Shown here piece after piece: positions 44,187 through 52,785 of a stretch of DNA of 64,000 bases. The position numbers and the translations under genes are program-made. Source of the stretch: Sphingobium boeckii (lineage in GTDB: Bacteria > Pseudomonadota > Alphaproteobacteria > Sphingomonadales > Sphingomonadaceae); the NCBI RefSeq assembly GCF_014199215.1, contig NZ_JACIJC010000004.1, forward strand, positions 434,001 to 498,000, given 5' to 3'. Each line of letters opens with the position of its first letter. Within the stretch, counting starts at the first letter, position 1. The notes below the pieces were generated by a model. The model ran no database searches and was not told the DNA's origin. It saw nothing but the letters and a program-made list of their open reading frames with translations.

Positions 44187-45598
44187 GCGTAGCCAAGCAG
44201 CGATTTGATCTCCAGATATTCATGGAAGCCGTAATCGCCCCATTCCCGCCCATTGCCGCTGCGCTTGTAGCCGCCGAAGGGCGCATGAAAATCGAACCCG
44301 CCATTCATGCTGATCCAGCCCGTCCGCATCCGCCGCGCGACCGCGCGCACCTGATCCAAATCCTGGCCGTTCACATAGCCCGCCAGCCCGAAATTGGTAT
44401 CATTGGCGATCTCGACGGCATGGTCCACATCGTCATAGCCGATGATCACCAGCACCGGCCCGAAAATCTCCTCGCGCGCGATCACCATATCATTGGTCCC
44501 GACGAACACGGTGGGCTTGACGAACCAGCCCTTGTCCAGCCCATCGGGCCGACCCAGACCACCGGCAATCAGCGTCGCGCCCTCATCCAGACCTTTCTGG
44601 ATATAGTCCTGGATGACATTATATTGCGCCTTGGACACGACCGGCCCCATCGCGGCATTGCCCTTGGGATCGCCGACCGTCACCGCGTCTGCCGCCGCCT
44701 TCGCAGCCGCAATCGCCTCGTCCATCCGCGCATGGGGCACGAGCAGACGCGAACCCGCGCTGCAGGTCTGCCCGGAATTGCCCATCATGCCGCCGGTGGC
44801 ACCCGCCACGCTATCCGCCAGCGCAGGATCATCGAGCACGATGAAGGCGCTCTTGCCGCCCAGTTCAAGGCCGACCCGCTTGATGGTCGTCGCAGCGTCC
44901 TTCTGGATCTGAACGCCCACGGGCTCCGATCCGGTGAAGGAAATCATATCGACATCCTCATGCGTCGAGAGCGCGGTGCCGATCACGCTGCCGCTGCCCT
45001 GGATCATGTTGAACACCCCCGCAGGCACACCAGCGGCATCGAGAATTTCAGCCAGAATGTGCGCGGAATAGGGGGCCAATTGCGGCGGCTTCAGGATCAT
45101 CGTATTGCCCGTGGCCAGCGCCGGGAAGATCTTCACGCAGGTCTGGTTCATCGGCCAGTTCCAGGGCGTGATCAGTCCGCACACGCCGATCGGCTCCTTG
45201 GCGATCAGTGTCGCGCCGCGCGCTTCGTCAAATTGGAAATCCTTCAGCACCTCGATCGCGGTCTGGAGGTGCCCGGCACCCAGGCCGACATGAAAACCGT
45301 GCGCCAGCGAAGATGGCGCGCCCATTTCCTCCATGATCGCATCGCCCAGCTCGGTCTGCCGTTTGGCATATTCCGCCTGGATCGCGCCGAGCAGATCGAG
45401 CCGCTGCGCGCGCGTCGTCTGGGACCAGCTTGAAAATGCCTTGCGCGCCGCGGCGACCGCCTTGTCCACATCCGCCGCGGAACCGAGCGAGATGGTGCCC
45501 GATACCGCTTCGGTTGCCGGATTGATCACCTCCGCCGTCTTGGGCGAGACCGGATCGACCCATTGGCCGTCGATGTAGAATTTCAGATATTCGCGCAT
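44183..45598 (-). CDS. Aldehyde dehydrogenase
   Basis: 471-residue ALDH. Catalytic Cys lies in GNSGQTCSAGSR and base Glu in LELGGKSAF; FTGSEPVGV is the nucleotide segment. AGGAG precedes ATG 45598; an in-frame ATG 18 bases earlier is not preferred. It is 87 bases after the ThDP gene and overlaps the propeller gene. Likely oxidises the aldehyde made by the ThDP enzyme. Confidence 0.93.
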   Translation of the reverse strand: MREYLKFYIDGQWVDPVSPKTAEVINPATEAVSGTISLGSAADVDKAVAAARKAFSSWSQTTRAQRLDLLGAIQAEYAKRQTELGDAIMEEMGAPSSLAHGFHVGLGAGHLQTAIEVLKDFQFDEARGATLIAKEPIGVCGLITPWNWPMNQTCVKIFPALATGNTMILKPPQLAPYSAHILAEILDAAGVPAGVFNMIQGSGSVIGTALSTHEDVDMISFTGSEPVGVQIQKDAATTIKRVGLELGGKSAFIVLDDPALADSVAGATGGMMGNSGQTCSAGSRLLVPHARMDEAIAAAKAAADAVTVGDPKGNAAMGPVVSKAQYNVIQDYIQKGLDEGATLIAGGLGRPDGLDKGWFVKPTVFVGTNDMVIAREEIFGPVLVIIGYDDVDHAVEIANDTNFGLAGYVNGQDLDQVRAVARRMRTGWISMNGGFDFHAPFGGYKRSGNGREWGDYGFHEYLEIKSLLGYA

Positions 45599-45645
45599 AT
45601 CATCTCCTGCGATCAACGGGCTTCATGCCTCTGTCTGAAATCGTC

Positions 45646-45675
45646 CGCGCCGCACGCCCTGTGGCGCGCGGCGCG
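45646..45675. other. GC-rich inverted repeat between ThDP and ALDH genes
   Basis: CGCGCCGC and GCGGCGCG form an 8-base stem in the 87-base gap between the ThDP stop and the ALDH start. No T-run follows it on the minus strand, so termination is doubtful; it may modulate expression of the downstream half of the operon. Confidence 0.3.
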
Positions 45676-45685
45676 ATTGTGTAAT

Positions 45686-47473
45686 TTACTGCGTGCCTTC
45701 GGCATACCAGGTGCGGAACTTGTCGTACTTCGGCATTTCTTCCGAATTGGCCTTGGGATCGATCGGCACATGGATCACGGCCGGGCCGCCATGCGCATAA
45801 GCGCGCGCAATGGCCGGGCCGATCTCTTCGGCGGTCTTCACGATCTGGCCATAGGCGCCCAGGCCTTCGGCGATCTTGTCGAAGCGCACCTTGTCGCTCC
45901 AATGCGTGCCGGTTTCGGCGGTGCCAAGGCCGAAGGTGCGCTTGTATACGCCCACTTCGAGTCCCCATTGGAAATCGACCGCGACGACGCAGACCAGCGG
46001 CAGATTGCGACGCACCGCCACTTCCAGCTCGGCGATGTGGAACAGGAAGGACGAATCCGATGTCACCAGCATCCCCGGACGCGTGACGCCCGTCTCCGCG
46101 ATATCGGCGAGCATCGCGCCGGTGGCATAGGGCAGGCCGGTGCCGATATGACCGTAATTCTGGTTCCAGATCACATCATTGGGTTTGCACTGGTTATAGG
46201 TCCAGCCGTAGATCACCGATGCGCCGCCGTCACGGATCATGATGCCGTCCTTCGGAAAGGCCTTGGTCGCCTCCACGATGAAGCGCGAGGTATGGATCGG
46301 CACGTCGCCGGTGCCATCGCTGCGGGTCAGCGTTTCGGCGGCCAGCTCATCCAGTTCGGCCTGACCATCCTTCATATATTTGGCCAGATCGGGTCCAGCC
46401 GCACGTCCCTTGCCCAGCGCACGGCTGAGCTGCGGCACCACCGCGCGGACATCGCCGACCAGCGGCACGTCGATCGGGCGGTTTACGCCGATCGCGGTGG
46501 CATCCTGCTGTACATAGATCCATTTGCGATCCGCCTCGCCGGCGTGCCAATGACGCCAGCGACCGAAATGCACGGGCTCGCCCAATTCGGTGGCGAGCGC
46601 GACCACGCAATCCGAGGCTTCCACCGCCTCGATCGACGCGTCGGAAAACACATATTGGAACGTGCGGTCCTCAATGCCCTTGATATAGCTGGTGCCGCCC
46701 GATGTCTGGATCACGGGGCAGTTCATCAGTTCAGCGAGTTCCTTCACCGCCGCACCCGATTTGGTGGTGTGCACCGCATGGCCGACCAGCAGGATCGGAT
46801 TCTTGGCCGCCAGGATCAGCTTCGCCGCTTCGGCGATCCGGTCGCCATCGGCACCCTGATTGGTCAGGCGATAGCGGTGCGGCGGAAGCACCTCGGGCAC
46901 GTCCAGCTCTTCGAGGATGACATGGCTTGGATATTCGACATAGGTCGGCCCGGGCGTTCCGGACATCGCGATCCGGATCGCTTCGCGGATCACTTCGTCG
47001 GTCTGATCGGCATATTCGATCGCGCCCGAATATTTGACCGACGCCTCGATCATCGGCTCCTGCCGCACGAACTGGATACGTCCGCGGCGCACCCGCCGCT
47101 CGGTGACGCGCGCGCGCTGCCCGCCGAGGAAGATGACCGGCGAATTCTCCACCTTGCAGCATTGGATCGCTGGCATCATGTTGGCGAGGCCCGGCCCCAG
47201 CGTGCCGAAGCACAAAGCGGGCTTGCCGGTGATGCGCGAAGCGGCTTCGGCCATGAAACCGGCCGCCGCTTCATGATGCGGTGACACCACGGTCCAGCCG
47301 CGCGACTCCGCTTCCAGGCACAGATGCACGAAATTGGGATCGGGAATACCGAACAGCGTCTTGATGCCTTCGGCTTCGAACAGATCCAGTATGCGCTTGT
47401 AGACCGGCGTGCCGCCGGCCTTCAGCTTGAGGTCTGAAGTCGCCGTGGCCGGCTTGGGATCGTCATAGCTCAT
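45686..47473 (-). CDS. Thiamine-diphosphate-dependent enzyme, divergent cofactor motif
   Basis: 595-residue ThDP enzyme of the acetolactate synthase/benzoylformate decarboxylase family. Three domains are visible: an N-terminal PYR domain with the conserved Glu68 (SPHHEAAAGFMA), a middle domain, and a C-terminal PP domain. The cofactor motif GDG-x(about 26)-NN is altered: SDS near 470 and VD near 498, so the glycines and the first Asn are missing while two Asp could still bind Mg. It ends WYAEGTQ. ATG 47473 overlaps the Rieske stop by 4 bases. Probable decarboxylase or lyase giving an aldehyde. Confidence 0.83.
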   Translation of the reverse strand: MSYDDPKPATATSDLKLKAGGTPVYKRILDLFEAEGIKTLFGIPDPNFVHLCLEAESRGWTVVSPHHEAAAGFMAEAASRITGKPALCFGTLGPGLANMMPAIQCCKVENSPVIFLGGQRARVTERRVRRGRIQFVRQEPMIEASVKYSGAIEYADQTDEVIREAIRIAMSGTPGPTYVEYPSHVILEELDVPEVLPPHRYRLTNQGADGDRIAEAAKLILAAKNPILLVGHAVHTTKSGAAVKELAELMNCPVIQTSGGTSYIKGIEDRTFQYVFSDASIEAVEASDCVVALATELGEPVHFGRWRHWHAGEADRKWIYVQQDATAIGVNRPIDVPLVGDVRAVVPQLSRALGKGRAAGPDLAKYMKDGQAELDELAAETLTRSDGTGDVPIHTSRFIVEATKAFPKDGIMIRDGGASVIYGWTYNQCKPNDVIWNQNYGHIGTGLPYATGAMLADIAETGVTRPGMLVTSDSSFLFHIAELEVAVRRNLPLVCVVAVDFQWGLEVGVYKRTFGLGTAETGTHWSDKVRFDKIAEGLGAYGQIVKTAEEIGPAIARAYAHGGPAVIHVPIDPKANSEEMPKYDKFRTWYAEGTQ

Positions 47474-48843
47474 TTGAGTAACCTCGGTTCGCCCGTTCCC
47501 ATGAACATGGCTAGGTTGCGGTGAAAATTGGTGATCTTGCGTTCCTGATGCGGATTGGGCAGCGTGCCGCGGAAACCGCGCGACTTCATGCCCCGCTGCA
47601 CCCATTCCATATTGTCGAAATCCTGCGCCAGCACCGAACCCCATTTCTCGGCGGTCGGCGCGCACTCGGTCCATTCGGTCTGCGGCGCTTCGCCTTCGGG
47701 ATAGCGCTCCATCGCATAGGCTTCGAAGATGCACTTATCCGGATCGTCGCCATAGGGACGGGTGCGATAGCAAAGCGCAAAGGTCACACCCTGCAGGATG
47801 GTCAGGTTCGGAAACAGGCTCCACGCCAGGCCCGCCTCGGTCATGATCTCAGGCGGAATTTCGGGCCAGATGACGCCCCGCGCCGCATCGTCGGCCTTCG
47901 CCGATTTCATCATATGCGCGATGACCTCGGCCGCTGGCGTGCCCTCGGGCAGCTCATCGACCAGACGTTTGGCAGCATTCACCAAGGTTTCGGTGGAGCC
48001 GGTATAGTTCAGCGTCTCGAAATTCTCGCGCGCCAGTTCATAGGTGGAAACGCGCGCATCCGTGCCTTTGCCCACGCGCGTGACGGAGCCGCCCTGGCTC
48101 ATCTTGGCGTCGAGACCCTTTTGGTCGAACCCGCTTACGCCATGCCAGTCGTGCGCGGCGCTATAGGCGTAATAATCGCCATAAGCGAGCAACTGCGTGT
48201 GCGTGCCCGCCACATGATAAGGCTCCATGAACGCCTCGATCGCCGTCTTCCAATTGCAGGGATAGACCGCCCATTGGCGCCATTTATACTGCATCTTGTC
48301 GAGCTGGAAATAAGACAGCACTTCTCCCGCCCGACCGAGGAAATCCATCAGCGGCGCGGCATCCGGAGCCATATTGATCCAGACCCAGCCGCCCCAGCTT
48401 TCGACCTTCACCTTGCTCAGACAGGTGTGCTCCGGCGTCAGCGCGCCTTGCCAGTCTTCCTTGTCCAGAATGTAGGTGTTGTTGCCGTCGTGGTCGAAGG
48501 TCCAGCCATGGAAGCCGCAAACGAAATTACGGCGGTTGCCGCGCACGCTATGGACCGTGTTCGGCGCGTTGACGAGCTGACGGCCGCGATGCGGGCAGAC
48601 ATTGTGGAAGGCGTTGAAGCTGGTCTCGCCGGTCTTGATGACGATGATCGAATCATCGGCGATATTGTAGGTGACGAAATCGCCGATTTCCTTGAAATCA
48701 TCGACCCGCTCGACCAACTGCCACACCTTGGGCCACAGCTTTTCCTTTTCCGCCTCGGCATAATCCCGCGAGAGAAAGGCTTCGGTCGAATAGGTGAGCG
48801 GCTTTGAAAGCGCGTCGACGTCGATGCTGATCTGCTTGTTCAT
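47470..48843 (-). CDS. Rieske aromatic-ring-hydroxylating oxygenase, alpha-type subunit
   Basis: 457-residue oxygenase. The Rieske cluster has Cys83, His85, Cys109 and His112 (NVCPHRG and VCGFHGWTF), and the mononuclear iron site is NWKTAIEAFMEPYHVAGTH with His210 and His215. No beta-subunit, ferredoxin or reductase gene is adjacent, so electrons come from a system elsewhere. ATG 48843 is chosen; upstream codons are not conserved. It leads the ThDP-ALDH-propeller operon. It may hydroxylate a ring or demethylate. Confidence 0.92.
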   Translation of the reverse strand: MNKQISIDVDALSKPLTYSTEAFLSRDYAEAEKEKLWPKVWQLVERVDDFKEIGDFVTYNIADDSIIVIKTGETSFNAFHNVCPHRGRQLVNAPNTVHSVRGNRRNFVCGFHGWTFDHDGNNTYILDKEDWQGALTPEHTCLSKVKVESWGGWVWINMAPDAAPLMDFLGRAGEVLSYFQLDKMQYKWRQWAVYPCNWKTAIEAFMEPYHVAGTHTQLLAYGDYYAYSAAHDWHGVSGFDQKGLDAKMSQGGSVTRVGKGTDARVSTYELARENFETLNYTGSTETLVNAAKRLVDELPEGTPAAEVIAHMMKSAKADDAARGVIWPEIPPEIMTEAGLAWSLFPNLTILQGVTFALCYRTRPYGDDPDKCIFEAYAMERYPEGEAPQTEWTECAPTAEKWGSVLAQDFDNMEWVQRGMKSRGFRGTLPNPHQERKITNFHRNLAMFMGTGEPRLLK

Positions 48844-48909
48844 GACATTCTCCCGGGACGCGATTCTGTCCAGTTGATGCGGCGCCACGAATCCCTAGCG
48901 CTACACTGG

Positions 48910-48949
48910 GTGCGGCCAATTTGCGTCTTCCTATCGCAACTGGCCGCAC
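48910..48949. other. Long imperfect inverted repeat upstream of the Rieske gene
   Basis: GTGCGGCCA...TTGCG and CGCAA...TGGCCGCAC form a near-perfect stem of about 15 pairs with one bulge, around a 9-base loop, in the 153-base gap between the BVMO stop and the Rieske start. No T-run follows in either direction. It could be a leader hairpin or an operator. Confidence 0.35.
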
Positions 48950-48996
48950 GCCGAAAACAAAAGACGGACCAGCGCACGCGAGTATCCCCCCCGCGA

Positions 48997-50826
48997 TCAG
49001 GACGAGAGCGTCATGCCCTCCAGATCGCCCTTGGCGCGCCAGTCCTGCAGCAGCGTCTGGAACGCGCCCCAGCCCGGACCATAGCTGCGGAAGAGCGCCC
49101 AGGGTGCCTTCACCTGGCCTTCATTGGTGAAATAGCTCGGCGTGCATTCGCGCTGGAATTGAGACATGTCGAACTCGACCTCCTCAAAATGCTTCACATA
49201 AGCGTCCTGCGCTTCCTGCGTCGTCTCCACCACCGTATCGCCCCGCTTGAGCGTTTCGCTGATGATATGGGCGATGTGATAGCCCTGTTGGCCGAATTGC
49301 TCGGTTACGCTCGCATTCAGCCCGCCCTGGATATAGCCGATGAAGAACTGGTTCGGGAAACCGTGCGTCATCGTGCCATGCAGCGTCTTGGGGCCATTGG
49401 CCCAATGATCGTAGATGGATTCGCCATTCCGGCCCTCGACCACATCAATGCCCCAACGCCGCTTGAGATCGCTGGTCACCTCGAAACCGCTGGCGAACAT
49501 CATGCAATCGACTTCATATTCCTGGCCGTTCGCAACGAACCCCTTTTCCGTCATCCGCTCCAGTCCCTTGGTGGCGGACACGTCCAGCAATTCGACATTG
49601 GGCTGGTTGAAGACCGTGTAAAACTCGTTGCTGGACAGCGGCCGCTTGCACAGGAAGCGATACCAGGGCTTGAGCGCCTCCGCCGTCGCCTTGTCCTCCA
49701 CCATGCTGTCGACGCGGCCACGCAGCCGCTCCATCACCTGATAATCGACCACTTCCCGGCGCGCCATGAACTCTTCGGGCGATAGCTGGGGCCAGCCTTC
49801 GGCCTCCAGCTCTGCCGCCAGATTGCGAGCGATTTCCGTCCAGATGTCGCAGATCATATCCGGTTCGCCGGGCGCGAAGAATTCCATCGCCGCCCGGTGG
49901 AAATTCGCCTTGCGCTCTTCCTGCCAGCCGGCTTTCAGCGATTTGGCCCAATCGGGATCGGTCGGCGGATTGGGGCGCTCGTCCACGGTCGATGGCGTGC
50001 GCTGGATCACGTAAAGCTGCTTGGCGTGGCGCGCGATGAACGGCACCGCCTGAATCGCCGTCGCCCCCGTGCCCATGATCGCCACGCGCTTGTCCGCAAG
50101 TTTGTCGAGCACGGGATTTTGATAGGTGCCGCCGGTATAGTCATAATCCCAGCGCGCGGTGTGAAAGATCTTGCCCTTGAAATCACCGATGCCGGCCACT
50201 TCGGGCAGCTTGGGCATGTTGAGCACGCCGCAGCCCATGATCACGAAGCGCGCGCGGAATTCGTCGCCACGGCTGGTCCCCACGCGCCAGCGCTGGATGG
50301 TCTCGTCCCATTTGAGGGAGGTGATCAGCGTATGGAACAGCGCCTTGTCGTGAAAGCCGAAGGTCTGCGCGATCTGCTTGCAATAACCCTGGATTTCCGC
50401 GCCGTCGGAGAATTTCTTCGACGGCATGAAGCCGGTTTCTTCCAGCAGCGGAAGATAGCAATAGGCGTCATTGTCACATTGGATTCCGGGATAGCGGTTC
50501 CAATACCAGACGCCGCCGAAATCGCCGGCATGGTCGATGTTGCGAAAATTGGTGACCCCCGCGTTGGTGAGATGATAAGCCGAAAGGATCCCTGCAAAAC
50601 CGGCGCCCAGCACGACCACGTCCAGATCCTCCACGATCGGATCGCGCGGCACCACAGGCATGTGCGGATCGAGATCATAGCTGTGGGTCACATCGCTGGT
50701 CGATGGCTGATATTGCCCCTCGCCATCGGCGCGCAGACGCTTGTCGCGCTCTTCCCGATATTTCTCCCGCAAAGCGGGAATGTCGAACGCATCGGGCGCT
50801 GGCGTCCGCGTCGGCTTGCAGTTCAT
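48997..50826 (-). CDS. Baeyer-Villiger/flavin-dependent monooxygenase
   Basis: 609-residue class B flavoprotein monooxygenase, which inserts oxygen next to a ketone to give an ester or lactone using NADPH and FAD. FAD site GAGFAG (74-79), NADPH site GTGATA (252-257), BVMO fingerprint FKGKIFHTARWD (216-227) and the second fingerprint GGVW...YPG...D (104-118) are all present. ATG 50826 follows GGAGTGGAG; a GTG 15 bases upstream is in frame. It is divergent from an SDR/hydrolase operon across a perfect 20-base palindrome. Confidence 0.95.
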   Translation of the reverse strand: MNCKPTRTPAPDAFDIPALREKYREERDKRLRADGEGQYQPSTSDVTHSYDLDPHMPVVPRDPIVEDLDVVVLGAGFAGILSAYHLTNAGVTNFRNIDHAGDFGGVWYWNRYPGIQCDNDAYCYLPLLEETGFMPSKKFSDGAEIQGYCKQIAQTFGFHDKALFHTLITSLKWDETIQRWRVGTSRGDEFRARFVIMGCGVLNMPKLPEVAGIGDFKGKIFHTARWDYDYTGGTYQNPVLDKLADKRVAIMGTGATAIQAVPFIARHAKQLYVIQRTPSTVDERPNPPTDPDWAKSLKAGWQEERKANFHRAAMEFFAPGEPDMICDIWTEIARNLAAELEAEGWPQLSPEEFMARREVVDYQVMERLRGRVDSMVEDKATAEALKPWYRFLCKRPLSSNEFYTVFNQPNVELLDVSATKGLERMTEKGFVANGQEYEVDCMMFASGFEVTSDLKRRWGIDVVEGRNGESIYDHWANGPKTLHGTMTHGFPNQFFIGYIQGGLNASVTEQFGQQGYHIAHIISETLKRGDTVVETTQEAQDAYVKHFEEVEFDMSQFQRECTPSYFTNEGQVKAPWALFRSYGPGWGAFQTLLQDWRAKGDLEGMTLSS

Positions 50827-50861
50827 CTCCACTCCAATCACTTCCGTGCTTGCGATCTGAT

Positions 50862-50881
50862 AATCAACACCGGTGTTGATT
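50862..50881. promoter_or_regulatory. Perfect 20-base palindrome between BVMO and SDR genes
   Basis: AATCAACACCGGTGTTGATT, a perfect palindrome, 36 bases before the BVMO start on the minus strand and 174 before the SDR start at 51056. Size and symmetry match TetR-family operators. No regulator gene is adjacent, so the binding protein must be encoded elsewhere or act from a neighbouring unit. Confidence 0.72.
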
Positions 50882-51055
50882 TACAACCGCGAAAACTGAC
50901 TCTTCACCGTGCATGGTGGTGGCCGCCGCACAAGTTCACAACAGCCGCGCCCTCTTAGCGCTGGAGCGATGTTTTGGTGCGGGCGGTTTGCACATCGCTG
51001 CGGTCGGGTAGCAGGGCAGAATGGGCACCGAAGATAACCGGATTCGAGGATGCAG

Positions 51056-51901
51056 ATGGCAGAACAACTGATCGATCTGGACGGCCGGATCGTCATCGTG
51101 ACCGGGGCGTCGGGCGGCGGCATCGGCACGGCGCTGACACGGATGCTGGTGCGAGCCGGGGCCACTGTGATCGCCGCGGGCCGATCCCGCGAAAAGATGG
51201 AAAAGAATATCGCCCCCTTGGTGGCGCACGGGAATCCCATCATCCCCGTCCAGGCCGACGTTTCCACCGATGACGGCATCGCCGCGGTCATGGAGGCCGC
51301 GCTCGCCGCCAAGGGAACGCTTTATGGCCTCGCCAATGTCGCGGGCGGCGCGGGCGCGGAGACCTGGATGCGCGCCGAACGCGTCACCCGTGCAGACTGG
51401 CGTGGCCTGTTCGAGCAGAATCTGGAGACGATGTTCTTCATGAGCCAGGCGGTTGCCAAGGAATTGCGATCACGCCATCTGCCGGGGTCGATCGTCGGCG
51501 TTTCCTCGATCAGCGGGATGAACTCAGCGCCCTTTCATATCGCCTATGGGGCCGCCAAATCGGCCATCGTGGCTGTGACGCGCACGCTCGCGACCGAGCT
51601 TGCGCTCGACAACATCCGCGTGAACACCATCGCGCCCGGCACCACGATCACGCCGGGTTCGGGCGCTTATATCGACGATGATATCGAGCGTGACCGCGCC
51701 GCCATCGCCATGGGCCGGCGCGCGGATCCCGATGAGCAGGCCGGCGCGATCACCTTTCTGCTGTCAGACCTGTCGAGCTACATCACCGGGCAGACCATCC
51801 TGGCGGATGGCGGCCTCAATCTCAAATGGACGCATCTGGGCGCGGACAATACCTCGCTCTTCCTCAAAAATGAGGATTTCCGCATGGCCATCCAGCGTTG
51901 A
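51056..51901 (+). CDS. Short-chain dehydrogenase/reductase
   Basis: 281-residue SDR: TGASGGGIG loop, ANVAGG in place of NNAG, Ser in GVSSISG and Tyr-x-x-x-Lys as YGAAK, ending LNLKWTHLGADN. GAGG lies 6 bases before ATG 51056, so the ATG six bases upstream is not preferred. The stop is one base before the hydrolase ATG. Likely makes or reduces the ketone used by the divergent BVMO. Confidence 0.9.
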   Translation: MAEQLIDLDGRIVIVTGASGGGIGTALTRMLVRAGATVIAAGRSREKMEKNIAPLVAHGNPIIPVQADVSTDDGIAAVMEAALAAKGTLYGLANVAGGAGAETWMRAERVTRADWRGLFEQNLETMFFMSQAVAKELRSRHLPGSIVGVSSISGMNSAPFHIAYGAAKSAIVAVTRTLATELALDNIRVNTIAPGTTITPGSGAYIDDDIERDRAAIAMGRRADPDEQAGAITFLLSDLSSYITGQTILADGGLNLKWTHLGADNTSLFLKNEDFRMAIQR

Positions 51902-51902
51902 C

Positions 51903-52772
51903 ATGGCTGTGATCGAACGCCTGACCTTTCGTGCCTCGGGGGTGGATCTGGTCGCGGATGCGGCCGGCCCCGCCGATGGCGCGCCCGTGCTGTTCCTGCA
52001 TGGCAGCGGCCAGACCCGCCAGAGTTGGACCAAGGCGCTCGCCGAAGCGGCGCGGCGCGGCTATCGTGGCATTTCCGTCGATATGCGCGGCCATGGCGAC
52101 AGCGGCTGGTCGCCCGATGGCCATTATGATCTGCTGACCTTCGCTGACGATCTGCGCGCGCTGGCGTCGGCCATCGGCACGCCGCCGATCGTGGTCGGCG
52201 CATCGCTGGGCGGGCTGGCGGGGATGCTCGTCGCCGCGTCGGATCCCGACGCGCTGCGCGCTCTGGTGCTGGTGGATATCACCGCGCGGGTCGAGGTGCA
52301 GGGCACGCGCGAAGTGATCGATTTCATGAGCGGGGGCACGGCGGGCTTCGCCTCGCTCGACGAAGCCGCGGACGCCGTGTCCACCTATTTGCCGCACCGG
52401 ACCCGCCCCAAGGACACCAGCGGCCTCGCCCGTAATCTGCGTCTGCGAGACGATGGCCGCTATTATTGGCATTGGGATCCGGCGTTCATGACGATGGGCC
52501 AGGATACGGCGCAGCCGATCGAGGGGCCGAACAGGCTGGAGGTCGCCGCCCGCGCACTGACGCTGCCGACGCTTCTGATCCGTGGCGGCAAAAGCCGGAT
52601 TTTGACCGAGGAAGGCGCGCGAGAATTTCTCGAAATGGTGCCTCATGCCGATTATGTGCATATCGGCAGTGCGGACCATATGGTGGCGGGCGACGCCAAT
52701 GACGCGTTCAACGACGCCGTCTTCGCCTTTATCGAAAAGCAGGCGGACACGGCGGCCATCCCTCAAGGATGA
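51903..52772 (+). CDS. Alpha/beta hydrolase
   Basis: 289-residue alpha/beta hydrolase: oxyanion loop LFLHGSGQ, nucleophile motif GASLGG with Ser, and C-terminal His in SADHMVAG; an Asp in the SRILTEE segment region is expected to complete the triad. It follows the SDR by 1 base with no strong ribosome site, so translation is coupled. With the BVMO it could open the ester or lactone that enzyme makes. Converges with a thiolase gene. Confidence 0.9.
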   Translation: MAVIERLTFRASGVDLVADAAGPADGAPVLFLHGSGQTRQSWTKALAEAARRGYRGISVDMRGHGDSGWSPDGHYDLLTFADDLRALASAIGTPPIVVGASLGGLAGMLVAASDPDALRALVLVDITARVEVQGTREVIDFMSGGTAGFASLDEAADAVSTYLPHRTRPKDTSGLARNLRLRDDGRYYWHWDPAFMTMGQDTAQPIEGPNRLEVAARALTLPTLLIRGGKSRILTEEGAREFLEMVPHADYVHIGSADHMVAGDANDAFNDAVFAFIEKQADTAAIPQG

Positions 52773-52785
52773 CCGCCCTATTCGG

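Noticed and set aside
45646-45675. GC-rich hairpin after the ThDP gene as a terminator
   Set aside because: No T-run and the downstream ALDH gene fits the same operon, so it is kept only as an inverted repeat with low confidence.
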